Positions 47,860 through 59,712 of a DNA stretch of 64,000 bases are shown in pieces. The translations under genes were made by a program, and so were the position numbers. The notes beneath the pieces were generated by a model. That model was not told where the DNA came from. It was given only the letters and a program-made list of their open reading frames with translations, and did not search any database. The first letter of the stretch is position 1. Every line of letters begins with the position of its first letter. This DNA comes from Trichomonas vaginalis G3 (taxonomy: Eukaryota; Parabasalia; Trichomonadida; Trichomonadidae): NCBI RefSeq assembly GCF_026262505.1, contig NC_067207.1, positions 34,378,082-34,442,081 on the forward strand. The letters run 5' to 3'.

Positions 47860-50800
47860 TTATATGTCATAATAGAACCCACGTGGACCAAGCTTTACTT
47901 TCTTCCTGACTGAGTTTTTAACTCTTCTTTTTCCTTCATTGCCCTCTGCTTGAAGTTGTTGCATCTTTGCATTATGTTCATCTAGTATGTTGCAAATTTC
48001 CCATGTCCTTTTTGCCTTTTGGCTCTGGTCGCCCATCTCAGGTAACCTATATCCTAGAAAGAGTTTGTCATAGTCTGTATTTGAGTCTTCGCGTATTGTT
48101 TGCATGACTCTTTCCTGAGTTTCCGGTTCAAGCTCTTCAAACAGTGCCTGTCCATATGGAATATGCTCGTTTCCAAATATATGTTTTTGTAGCCATTCTG
48201 GTTTTCTTTCCATGTTACCAACTATATCTTTTGTGAATGGGAAAGCTTTACCCAATCTTTCAGTCTTGCGTCGTTTATTTCTGTAGTTGGTTTTATTTTG
48301 TCAAGGAACATGTTTTTCAATACTAACATTTCATTTGGTACTGTCCATTTGAGTTTTCTTAAATATTCATCCCTTCTCAGTTCATTGTCTGCAAAGTAAG
48401 TTTTTATGACATTTTGTAAACTTTCGTTTGCAAGGTCATGTACAATAGGTTCTCTTCCTTCGCTGTCCTAACTTTCTTTCTAAACTCTTCACCAAATATA
48501 CCATCTCTATGGTTCTGTGTAGTTCTTTGAGATAAATGTTCTAGAACGTCAGGTGTTATATTTCCATCAGCCATGTTCATTTCATACTGGTTCAAAATAT
48601 CTGCATCTTTCATATCTTTCAATGGCATTAAAGCCGCGCTGAAAATACCAGCTATATCTGGTTCACCATTCACTTCCATTGCGTCTACAACTTCTTGGAA
48701 TTGGTTGTAAGTTTATGAACCACCTATCCGGATTAGCTTTATGACCCCATCTCATTGTAGTTCCATCGTCTGCAGAAACAAAAGTAGGTTTGTTTCCATC
48801 TTGGCTAGGTTCTGAATGAACTTTAAACAATGTTTCATTTCTATATGTTTTCTTGAAATTTAACCTTTTATCTTCACCGAGTTCATCCGAAGATTGAACG
48901 TTAAATGCTCGTAAGTAAAAAGGGTTGTTGTATTTGTGTACATTTTTTTTCAGTTCTTCCATTCTATGCTGAATATTTTCATCTGGTGTTGGAGTCTTTT
49001 GTATGTCGGCAAACATTTTTCGATATTCTTCTACTATGTCAGCCGAATTTTTTTTAGACTCTTGGAAATATTCCATATTCTCCGCATACTCTTGTTGAGG
49101 GTCAAGATTTTTCGGCTGTTCCAAATCTTCATCTAGTTCTGTGAAGTTAGTTTCCAAAGGAGGACTTGTTCGTTTCCTTCAGGCTCTTCTAGCTGTTGTT
49201 GCTGAACTATTTCTTCCATGTCTGGTTGTATCTGAACTTCTTCCTGTGGAGTTTCTTGTACCTCATCTGCTGGCATTTCATATATTCCGAGACCGTTTTC
49301 AACAATTTCCCTATCTACGTCATCCGCATTCATAAGCTTTTGTTCTTTCGTTCCGTCTCTATTTTTTACGCGTTTCATGACGAAAGTTGAATTGTCATTT
49401 AGCTCTGACATCAAATATCTCGGAGTAAATTCATCCATGTCATTTGGATGATATGCTATTAAATCATATCCCTTAGCGAGCTTGTATTTTCCAGGTTTGA
49501 GATTATATCCGTTTTGGTGCTGAGCCATAAAGCTAAATAGGTTCGGGTCAGTATTTCCATCCTTGAACTTTCCAATAGCTTCTTTATATCTGTCACTAAA
49601 GTCAATACTATCTGGGAAACCACACTCTTCTTTAAGCATTTTTAAGAATTCTTGGTTTCCTTGTTCTCTACTTCTTTTATGTCCTTGCTCTGTTTGTGGA
49701 GGTGGTTGTTGTGCAGGGTTTTGAACTGTTGGTTGCTGTGCTGGTTGTTGTGTTGGTTGTTGTGCTGGTTGTTGTTGTTGTTGTGTTGGTTTTGGTGCAT
49801 GCCTGTGTCTGTGTCCATGTGACGATGTAAATGTTTTAGGTAGTCCTGGTGCAGGTGCTTCTCTTGGAGGGTTTGGTGGTATATAAGTTCCACCAGCTGG
49901 CACATATGTTCCATCTGCAGCGTAATGTCCTACCTGACTTTTCGTTTTTAAGAAAGCATTTACTAGGTCTGTTTTGGTCTGTTGTAACTCTTTTTCTTGA
50001 CTTTTCACAACAGTTGCTCTAACGGCGTCATAGGCACTTTGAACTGCCTGTCTCGTTGCTGCATCTGTTATTTTCGTCATATTTTGTGCTACTTCTTTTA
50101 ACTCTTTGTCGAAACCTTCAGACTTCAGTTTCTTTCCAGATGAGAAGTCGTTCACTTGTTTCACCTTACTATGAAGAGCTTCGAAGGCGTTCTTAAAGTC
50201 AGCATTTGTTAAAGCTTCATTTGAACTGTCTTCATCCGCTTGTATTTTTGTCCTTATTGACCCTATAAGTTGGGCTGCTTTAGCGTTGGCTTGGGCATCT
50301 AACCAGTCATTGTTAGCTTTTATATATTCTGCGCTTTTCATTGCCTTTTGCATGGCTGCGTCGTTATTTTTACTTTCTTGTGCTAAGTTTTCATACTGTA
50401 CGGTTTGGTTTTGCAACTGTAAAAGTTTTTCTGCCTTTACATTTGCTTCAACTTCTTTTTTATACTCATCGCTATCCATATATGTCTTCAGGGCTTTTTG
50501 TTTTATCTCTTCATCTTTCAGTACTTTATATTGAGTAGTATGGTTTTTCAAATTTATAACATCTTGTTCCATTTTTGCTACTTCTGCTGCTTTTTCTGAC
50601 ACTTTTTTCGCATATTCCTCTGTACTTAGTTCTTTCAGTTGTTCTTCTTTCTTCTTTTTCTCTACGTTTAACTCATTGAGTTTCTTTGTGTGTCTGTCAT
50701 ATTCTAGTTTCTTTTCGTTTTCACCTATTTGCTTCTGTATGTCTATGTTTGACTTTTTGACATCTGTTATTTGATTTTTGAGTGAACTCAAATTCATTTG

Positions 50801-51055
50801 ACTTTGAGGGTTATAAGCTGTTCCGTCTGCAGCTCCACCATAGCCTGCCATTTTCGCTAAAAGTGCCGCTCTTAAACCTCCACTCTGTGCACCAATGACT
50901 CGGTTTAAGAGCATAGGGTTGCTTGACATTTGTTGCAACATAGTGGGGTCATTCATCATTTGTTGTTGCAACTGTTGTTGTGGTGTCAGTTTTACTATTG
51001 GATGTTTCAATGCTCTCTTCCTCTTACGTATATTCTTACGTAGCTTACGTGGCAT
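47860..51055 (-). pseudogene. Large coiled-coil structural protein, frameshifted
   Basis: The first 640 codons (49133-51055) begin very basic (MPRKLRKNIRKRKRALKHP), then Gln/Met repeats, then a long coiled coil (NEKKLEYDRHTKKLNELNVE, about 130-310) and a Pro/Gln linker (QQQQPAQQPTQQPAQQPT). Downstream pieces continue in other frames: about 48663-49157 (NPDRWFINLQPIP), 48404-48679 (MKDADILNQYEMNMADG), an unlabelled frame at 48240-48470 (FADNELRRDEYLRKLKW) and 47860-48255 (NMERKPEWLQKHIFGNE). Joined length would be about 1,060 residues with roughly four frame changes. Likely a virion or scaffold protein; family unknown. Confidence 0.6.
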
Positions 51056-52257
51056 TTTAAGTGAAGTTAAAAAGCGGTTTTTGACAGATGTTTATATGAC
51101 ACTTCTTCGTAAAGACTTTGTTAAGACTTCTTCATAAATGAGTGTAAATGACCCAAAAATATATTTTAGGTGAAGAGGTGAGATTTCACCTGTTTTTTCA
51201 CCTAATTTTTCACCTCTTGAATTTTCATGAATTTCTTCGTAAAGACTTTGTTAAGACTTCTTCATCTAATTTCTCATGAACTTTCTTGTCTATGTTTTGT
51301 CAAGATTTCTTCGTAAAGACTTTGTTGAGATTTCTTCGTAAATGAGTGTAAATGACCCAAAAATATATTTTAGGTGAAGAGGTGAGATTTCACCTGTTTT
51401 TTCACCTAATTTTTCACCTCTTGAATTTTCATGAATTTCTTCGTAAAGACTTTGTTAAGACTTCTTCATCTAATTTCTCATGAACTTTCTTGTCTATGTT
51501 TTGTCAAGATTTCATCGTAAAGACTTTGTTGAGATTTCTTCGTAAATGAGTGTAAATGACCCAAAAATATATTTTAGGTGAAGAGGTGAGATTTCACCTC
51601 TTTTTTCACCTCATTTCTCACCTCTTGAATTTTCATGAAAAGACTTTGTTAAGACTTCTTCATCTAATTTCTCATGAACTTTCTTGTCTATGTTTTGTCA
51701 AGATTTCATCGTAAAGACTTTGTTGAGATTTCTTCGTAAATGACCCTAGTAGTATATTTTTGGTGTAAATTTCATGAAAATTCAAGAGGGTGAGAAATGA
51801 GGTGAAAAAAGAGGTGAAATCTCACCTCTTCACCTAAACATTATTTTTGTCTGATTTTACGAAGAAGTCTTGACAAAACATTTACGAAGAAGTCTTGACA
51901 AAACATTTACGATGAAGAAGTCTTGACAAAACATTTACGATGAAATCATGAGTTTTCTACGATGTTAGAAAAGAGGTTAGAAAAGAGGTTAGATCTAACA
52001 TTCTAACATAAACATTATTTTTGTCTGATTTTACGAAGAAGTCTTGACAAAACATTTACGATGAAGAAGTCTTGACAAAACATTTACGAAGAAATCATGA
52101 CAAAACATTTACGTTCATGTTTGACAAAACATTTACGAAGAAGTCTTGACAAAACATTTACGAAGAAGTCTTGACAAAACATTTACGAAGAAGTCTTGAC
52201 AAAACATTTACGAAGAAGTCTTGACAAAACATTTACGATGAAGAAGTCTTGACAAAA
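51056..52257. repeat. Right subterminal array of hairpin units and 25-bp minisatellite
   Basis: Hairpin units lie at 51161-51222, 51365-51425, 51565-51630 and, in the opposite orientation, 51787-51848 and 51968-52022 (the last with core GTTAGATCTAAC). A roughly 205-bp segment is repeated three times (51100-51740). The end (51857-52257) is mostly ACGAAGAAGTCTTGACAAAAC repeats. It mirrors the left array. Confidence 0.85.
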
Positions 52258-52301
52258 CATCCTCAGGGCTAGAAGGCACGAAGTGCCTGGAAGCCCCACT
52301 A

Positions 52302-52329
<28 letters not shown>
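52258..52329 (-). repeat. Right terminal inverted repeat of element A
   Basis: The mirror image of 28566-28652: CATCCTCAGGGCTAG, the AGGCACGAAGTGCCT hairpin, GGAAGCCCCACTAC, then 27 T residues. Host DNA begins after the T run with AAAACTGTG. Confidence 0.9.
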
Positions 52330-52334
<5 letters not shown>

Positions 52335-52885
52335 TGTGAAGAATTTCAACAAAGCTTGCATATATTGAAATTCAACTGTTAAAAATTTTCATATCAATTG
52401 AAATTTTCTGATATTCTTTTAACCTATCATAGTTATATAAATTTTATGTAAATAATTGCCCGTTAAAACCTCCATTTTTCCACAGAAAATGAATTGTTAT
52501 TAAAATAGATATATAATTTAAATTATAATTAGAGACTTTCACTATATTTTTCTGAAAGTAATTCTATCAAAAAATAATTAAATTAAAATCACACTAATTC
52601 CTATATATTATATGATTTTATATGGTATTATTGATACGATTATTGATTTTCTCATAAAATTGATATGAATTTTGAATCAATAAAAATCTGTGTCATATAT
52701 TATTTGATTGTAATATATCATTATTGACGGTTGAATTAACAATTTTTTGTAGTCCTTCAAAATTGAATGCCTATTCCCATTCAAAATTAATTATTTAGAA
52801 CTGCGAAGTTTACATGTATGTAGTTATAAATTAAAATAATGTCGATTTCTCAAATTTGATTTGCCATTCAAAACAACTTTTAATA
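52330..52885. other. Intergenic, element A to nitroreductase
   Basis: AT-rich host DNA without a gene. A TTCAAAACAACTTTTAATA leader lies just before the nitroreductase ATG. No clear TCAYW initiator was fixed. Confidence 0.45.
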
Positions 52886-53713
52886 ATGGTTCTTTTGAAC
52901 ATCGTCGATACTTTTAAAGTACGCCGCTCTGTTCGGAGCTTTACAGGTCAAATATCAAAAGAAAACAGCCAGATTATTGAGAATATCATTAAGGAATGTA
53001 ACGCACTTAAATCTCCATTTGGAAAGAATACCGAAATTTCGCTAACTGAGCCTGGTATCGGAACTTATGGTGTAATAAGTAATGAATCTGGTTGGATAGC
53101 AATTAAAATTCCAGTAGGTGTAGAAAAAAAGGAAGATTACTATCAATACTTAATCGATGGTGCATTCAAAGGCTCGGTTGCTGTTATGAAACTAACCCAA
53201 AATGGAATTGGAACGGTTTGGGTTGGCGGGTCTTTCAATGAAAAAATTGTCGAATCCAGATTTCCAGGATATCATATTCCTTGCGTAATAGCGTATGGCA
53301 TCTCATCTGATAAAACTAAAATAATGGATCATTGCATGAAAATACTGCGCGGAAGATCAAGATTTGATTATACTTATTTATTTTATGACGAAAAGGCTCA
53401 TACATCACTAAAAAAGCAGCCTGAAGGCAAGATTGGAGAAATACTGGAATGTGTTCGTTGGCTTCCTTCAGGTATTAACAAACAATCCTGGAGAATTTCT
53501 TTCAATGAAAATGAAAGGAAATTCAGAATATTCGATTACTATAACCTATCCAACGGATATTCTCCATTTGATATAGGAATCATGATTGGAGGATTTTATT
53601 TTTATTCCCAAGGACATTATAAAGTTGAATTTGAAAATTATCAAGAGTCTTATCCATCTGGAGGAAAATATATATGTTCAATAATTCTTGATGAATCGTT
53701 GTTTAACACGTAA
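52886..53713 (+). CDS. Nitroreductase-family protein (TM1586-like)
   Basis: I start at ATG 52886 (MVLLNIVDTFKVRRSVRSFT). The product is 275 residues. RRSVRSF is the FMN phosphate-binding segment of nitroreductases, a second half carries RWLPSGINKQSWRI (a pseudo-repeat of the FMN-binding start with the conserved S-x-x-N-x-Q-x-W/P element), and GIGTVWVGGSFNEK and FDIGIMIGGFYFY follow. The doubled layout matches the TM1586 subfamily, which packs two half-domains into one chain. Reduction of flavin-linked substrates is expected. Relatives in trichomonads are discussed in nitroimidazole drug activation. Confidence 0.75.
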   Translation: MVLLNIVDTFKVRRSVRSFTGQISKENSQIIENIIKECNALKSPFGKNTEISLTEPGIGTYGVISNESGWIAIKIPVGVEKKEDYYQYLIDGAFKGSVAVMKLTQNGIGTVWVGGSFNEKIVESRFPGYHIPCVIAYGISSDKTKIMDHCMKILRGRSRFDYTYLFYDEKAHTSLKKQPEGKIGEILECVRWLPSGINKQSWRISFNENERKFRIFDYYNLSNGYSPFDIGIMIGGFYFYSQGHYKVEFENYQESYPSGGKYICSIILDESLFNT

Positions 53714-53846
53714 AATTGTTTTTACAAATTTTTCTTGTACTTAGTTCTCACCTCCATTGTTGTTTTTAAATATAAAAATTTAAGAATTTTTGAATTCATT
53801 TGATCAAATAAAATTTGATGACATTTTTTTATAGGCAAATTGAAAG

Positions 53847-56800
53847 ATGACAGAATTGGATGCCGAAAACCAAATTTTTAAGGATGTACATCCTCGGATA
53901 GCTCCTGTTGATGCTTCAACATTTGAATATGCACCTGATAGCCTAATATATGCAGTTAAAAAGAAAAATAAAAATGATCTCGATCGTTTACTTGCTAGTG
54001 GTTTTCAAATCAACAGCAGAGATTCAGAAGATGTATCGTTACTTCATTATGCTGTTAAAACTGGTGATCCTGAATTTTTTGAATACGTTATTTCCAAAAA
54101 CCCTCATGTAAATGTAGTTTCCAGGGATGAAACAATTCTCATGACAGCAGCAAGTAAAAAGAATGAGCAGATTATACGTATTTTAATTGAAAAAGGTGCG
54201 ACTCAAGATTACGTAACAGCAAAAGGAAAAATTGCCTTAGATTTTGGCAATGAATCTGCTAGAAAGGTGCTTGTTAACTATACAGGTGATGATTTAAAGT
54301 CAAAGCGCAAAATATGTGAAGCAGCTAGAGAAAATAATACAGAAGAAGTTCTATATCTACTTGCAAAAGGCTCTTCTATCAACGAAAAGGATAAAGATGG
54401 TATGACGCCATACTTATATGCTTGCAAAAATGGCAATCTTAGCCTATTATCAATCCTCACGAAACTTGGATGCAATGAAGAAGTATCTGATAATGACGGT
54501 AACAACGGAGCGTTTTTAGCTACTCTAAATAGACAGCACAAAATTCTCAAATTCTTATATTTACGTGGCATTGATTTTAAATTTGCTATTAAAGGCGAAA
54601 CTATGCTACATGTTGCTATAATTAATAACGATTTCGATACTGTGAAGTATCTACTTGATCTTAAATTTGATCAATCTATCAGAAACAAAGATGGATTGGG
54701 TTCATTATTTTATGCAATTTCGCTCGATAGAGATAAAATTATCCCTCTCCTCTACAACGAGAAGTCAAAGGATGAGACATATAATGACATGAATCCTGTG
54801 ATGTTTGCAGTCGAGAAAAACCGACTCAACACTGTAAAAAAGCTCGTTGAACTTAAAAGTGACACCAGATATCGAAATCAGCAAGGATTTGATTCATTCA
54901 CTCAAGCCGTTAAGAATGGTTTTATCGATATAGCCAACTTTTTGATAGAATCTGGAATTGATGTCAACGAAAACGGTCCTGGAGGTGACTCTGCCTTAAT
55001 GACCGCAATTAGATACTCAAACTTGGAGATGCAGAAATTTATCCTGTATAAAAACTGTTCACTCACGACTGAAAACAAAACAGGAGAGAATTGCTATCAA
55101 TATTGCGTTCTCTACAAGAAATATGATATTATAAATCTTCTACTTCAAAAAGTTAATGATGATCAAACATACAAAATGGCAAGGAAGTCACTCTACATGG
55201 CAATCGAAGCAAATGATTTTGATTCCACAAAGATTCTCCTTGATTTCTTCAATCGTGAAAATAAAGATCCATATGATTGTCTTGTGAAATACGCGAAGAC
55301 GCAAGAGATGCGAGCACTTCTAATTAAAGCTGACCAAAATGATGTAAAGCTAAAAGTTAAAAAGGGTAGAACAATATTTGATAGCTGCTCAGAAAATTTT
55401 GTTCAGGAAATCAAATATTTTATAGTTCAAAACGAAGGAAACTTAGAAATGCGTAATCCTAGCGGATGGACTCCATTAATTATGGCGGCTGGTTGCGGAC
55501 AAATAGATTCTGTTAAATACCTTGTATCAATCGGCGCTGACAGATTTGCCAAAACAAACGGCGGTTCAACAGCTATTTCAATCGCAACTCAGTATGGATA
55601 TACCAAAATAATTGACTATTTAATGTCAGTTGGCCTCAGTCCAAACGATTTCGTTTCTGGTGGTCAAAATTGCTTATGTTTGGCAGCATCTGAAGGAAAA
55701 ATTGATGTCGTAAGGTTCCTCGTTGAAGAAAAATCTATTGACATCAATGAGAAAAATCAATACGGCAAGAAAGCCATCTTCTGTGCAACAGAAAAAGGCA
55801 GAAATGAAGTCGTTCAGTATTTAATCTCAAAAGGAGCTGATGTCAATGATATCGGCTTTGATGGAATTCCTCTTGCTTTTCTTGCATATCAGAAAGGGCA
55901 AAATGAGGTTTACAAAACATTAATAGAAAACGGTGCGCAAACAAATGTTAACGATAAGAATGGCCTAAATATGTTTCATTATGCCGCAACGAGAAATGAT
56001 ATTGAAACAGCTCAGAAATGTATCGAAAGCGGTGCCGATATCAATGAAGCCAGAGAATCAGATCATCTGACACCATACCTTATAGCTTGTTACAGCGGAT
56101 CACTTGAATTCTTGCAATTCCTGGAACAGAAAGGTGCTGTTTTTGATTTGGAAAGTTGTAATGGCGTTGGTCCCCTTTATGCAGCAAGCGAGGGTGGTCA
56201 TTTAAACGTTGTTCAATATTTAATAGAAGTCAAGAATATTACAAGTAAAAAGGATATCCATGGAATGACACCACTTCTTGTAGCATGCAAATTTGGTCAT
56301 GAAAATATTGTTGATTATTTATTGACCAAAGGCTCTGATTATAGTGAGCGAGATAATGAAAACTGCAGCGCCCTTTATTATGCATGCCAAAATGGATCAT
56401 TATCACTTGTCAAAAAACTTGTGGAATCGAAGAAATTTGATGTTAATGAAAAATGCTGGAATGGAAACACTTGTTTGCATGTAGCTTGTCTCAACGGAAA
56501 TGCAGATGTAGTGAAATATTTGATTAGGAAGAAAGCATCCCTTGATCAACGTACAAAAAGTGATAGTTTGCCGATTCACCTAGCTGCTCAAAATAATCAT
56601 TCAGGTGTTTTGAAAGTTTTACTGAATGCTAATAAAGAGATGATAGATGAAAGAGGATATAACTACAACACTCCTTTAACCATTGCATGCCTGAATGAAG
56701 CCTATGAAGCGGCAAAGTTTTTATTACAAAATGGTGCCAAAATCAATGCAAGAAACGCAACAAGGCTCTCTGTGATGCACCTTGCTGCTGCAGAAGGCAG

Positions 56801-59526
56801 AATTTATTTAATAAGAGAACTCCTCAAGCTTGGTTTCGACGTTAACGAGAAACTAGATAATGAAACTCCTCTTGGTAGGGCATCAATGCATTGTCAATGG
56901 GATACTGTTACATTTTTGCTTTCAAATGGAGCTGTAAAAGAAAATACAAAGGCATATTCAGCACTCCATAGATGTGTTGCTGAAGATAGAATGAGTCATT
57001 TCAAGAAGCTATTAACACTTGGATTCAAGATGGAAGAAAAAGGAATCAAAGGAAGAACACCTATTGTCACTGCTATTCTCAACAAAAACATGGATTTCAT
57101 TGACTATTTTATTGAAAACAATGTCGAATTAAACGCGAAAGATGATGAAAACATGACTCCAATTTATCATGCAATAACTGTTGGCTCTAAAGATATTCTT
57201 GAAAAATTGATTCAGAATGGATCTCTTGTAAATTATCAAAGACTTCAAGATACTCCTGTTATGTTTGCTATTTCTAATTCAAATTCAGAGATGCTCAAAA
57301 TCCTCTTGGACAATGGAGCAGATCCGAATCTTGACTCTAAAATTGGAAAATTCCCGGCCCATTTCGCTGTCCTCAAGGATGATTCGAATTTTCTTCAGAT
57401 ATTATCTGGTTATGAAACAAACTATAATGTCAAAGATAGAGAATTTGAATTTTCTCCACTTGTAATGTTAATAGTTAATAAAAAGGAAGTCAACACTAAG
57501 TAGCTGCTCGATCGCAAAGTTGATGTCACTATCAAAGATAAAAAAGGAAAATCTGCTTTTTATTACGCACTTTCAAGCTCGTTGCTTGACACTGCAGAGG
57601 AAATTAGAAAACTAGGAGGTGACGTAAATGAAAAAGATGCTAATGATGAACCTATCATTATTCATTGCCTCAAGCACAACTTGAGAGATTCTGTTTTTTA
57701 TTTACTAGACCATGATGTTGATGTCAACACAAAATCAAAATCAGGAAACACAATTTTGATTAAGGCATTGACAAAGAAATCTGACAAAGAAATGGCAATC
57801 AAAATTATCGAAAAAGGAGCTGATCTTAATATTCCAAGTAAAACAGGTGATTATCCTATCCACATATGTATTAAAAATAATTATCCTGATATTGTCAAAC
57901 TTTTAATTTCCCATGATTGCAATTTGAATGTACAAAATAAAGCTGGTCAATACCCATTAACATTAACAAATTGGGAAACTGTTGATGATAAATCACTTGC
58001 AAAACTCTTAAAGAAGAATGGCGCTAAAGATCTTTGTTTCGAAAAGATGTGTGAAGATAAGAAACTTCAATTCGAGCACCAGGAAGCAATCAATGAAAAG
58101 AGAAAGCAAATGCTTGAGCAAACCTCCATTGAATTAGACAAGGATTATGAAACAATCGAAAAACAAAAAGATGAGAAAATGGCAGAAGTTTCTAAACTCG
58201 AAAACGATCTTAAGGGTGCACCCGCATGTACGTTTATTTGAGAGGAAGAGGATTACCCTCTCAATTTTGAAAGCTTCGTTAACTTAATATCTCGATGAAT
58301 ATTGGATTAAAATTGAATTTGCCCATACCAATATATCTGATACAATATCCTTAAGTTTTACTAAAAAGAATTTTTTAAAATCCCTGCAGATTCGGGGATT
58401 TTTAAATTTTTTGATTTTTTTCGAAAATTTTTCGAGAAAAAAATATTTTCAGAAGAGCCTTAACGGCTAAGTTTTATGTTTAATGTTGAGTATCAAAAAG
58501 AATGGGCATCTGATATAGCCATCATATATCCCAGAAGCAAATAAAAATTCTGACTTTTTAAGCATAAAAAATGAAATTTTATTTTTTGCAAAAAACAGGC
58601 CCCCCTGATGTACGTTTATTTGAGAGGAGGAGGATTAAATTTTTGAAAGCACTAAAATTTGTAAATATGCTAGTTATATAATAATATGCATTATTTTAAA
58701 AAATAAAAATTAAAGCACGTTAAAATCTTTTTTGATGAATTTTTACAAAAGCTACTCAGGATAATGCAAGATATGAGTAGTTAAACATAAATTTCAAATC
58801 AGATTTTACTTATAATAAATATTTTAAATTTCCGAAAATTAAGTTCAGATCGACTCTATACGTAGTAAATACTAAATAAGGTGCCAAAAACCTATTAAAC
58901 AGTATCAAAACTATCAAGATTGTAATGTTTTTGAAGAAAAATTTATAGAATTATGGACTTCAAACAGATATTATGTAAATAAAAATAATATAATGAATTT
59001 ATTTATTCGTATAATAGCAGTAATAAGTCGATTATTCACTTCTACTTCTGAGATTTGAATTTAATTTCGACAGAAAAAGAGATTCAAGAGGAAAATACTA
59101 GGGGATACAAACAGCCACCATGACAGGATTATTATGGAGCCAAGTTGTATTTTTTGATATTTTTAGAGTTTTCCTACCTATTTAGGTACCAAGTTATTGC
59201 TTAAAAATTAAGGTTCTAAATTCTGAAGTTTACATGATCCTCCCGGGCGCACCCTTAAAGAAAATCAGGCCAAAAAAGAAGTTCAACCGCCTCCAGAGCA
59301 GTCTGAAATTGAAAAAATTGATGCCGCTATTGTCCAAATTCAAAGTGAGCTCACTAAGAAAGGAGTTGAATTGAATAGCATCCTTGATTCAGAGCATGAA
59401 ATTATTAGAAAGAAAGAAGTCTATAACGCAGATGTTAACAAGTTACAAACTGATAACGAGCAATTGAAGACAGATAAAGAGAATCTGCAAAAACGAATTG
59501 AGGCATATGATGCTTTAGATAATTAA
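53847..59526 (+). pseudogene. Ankyrin-repeat protein gene broken by a stop codon and an insertion
   Basis: From ATG 53847 the frame encodes 1,218 residues of about 30 ankyrin repeats (TPLLVACKFGHENIVDYLL, GMTPYLYACKNGNLSLLSIL). An in-frame TAG at 57501-57503 interrupts it. The same frame continues with repeats (KGKSAFYYALSSSLLDTAEE) through 58209, where a 1,041-bp TTAA-flanked element is inserted. The frame resumes on the far side at 59259 as a coiled coil (KLQTDNEQLKTDKENLQKRI) to a stop at 59526. The length without the insertion and one TTAA is divisible by three (1,544 residues). The host promoter may be the TCATTT near 53795. Confidence 0.85.
58214..59254. mobile_element. 1,041-bp TTAA-flanked insertion element in the ankyrin gene
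   Basis: Flanked by TTAA on both sides (58210-58213, 59255-59258). The left end GGGTGCACCCGCATG and the reverse complement of the right end GGGTGCGCCCGGGAG match at 11 of the first 12 bases. Inside, a left-end block (ATGTACGTTTATTTGAGAGG) is repeated at 58610-58630, about 385 bp on. No transposase frame is seen, so it is non-autonomous. It shares GGGTGCAC ends with the MITE at 19067-19500. Confidence 0.85.
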
Positions 59527-59712
59527 TTATTTAAATAATTTTTATTATTATTAGTAATATTGATATTGAATTTTGTAGAGTTTTGAAGGTTTCAATTTTG
59601 AATGCAATTCAATTTTTTATAAATAACATATTGAAGAAATAATAAATATTTTGGTACGGCAACTCTATAAATATTGAATAAAAATTTTGTGAAACAAAAG
59701 TGACAACTTAAT
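59527..59712. other. Short host spacer, probable original ferredoxin promoter
   Basis: AT-rich sequence between the ankyrin stop and the next element. It ends AAAGTGACAACTTAAT, the sequence that would have preceded the ferredoxin ATG before the insertion. Confidence 0.5.

Larger units (their letters stand above)
28566..52329. mobile_element. Complete-looking 23.8-kb Maverick (element A)
   Basis: It is bounded by inverted terminal repeats (28566-28652 and 52258-52329) that end in poly-A and poly-T. Inside are an integrase, packaging ATPase, major capsid protein, capsid-associated paralogues, tail-fibre-like protein, adenine methylase, KilA-N regulators and HNH nuclease. Both subterminal regions are about 1.2-kb arrays of hairpin and 25-bp repeats. 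I looked on both strands for polymerase B motifs, AEP primase and SF3 helicase motifs and found none. Five genes carry single-base frame changes. The host target duplication is masked by the A/T runs. Confidence 0.85.
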
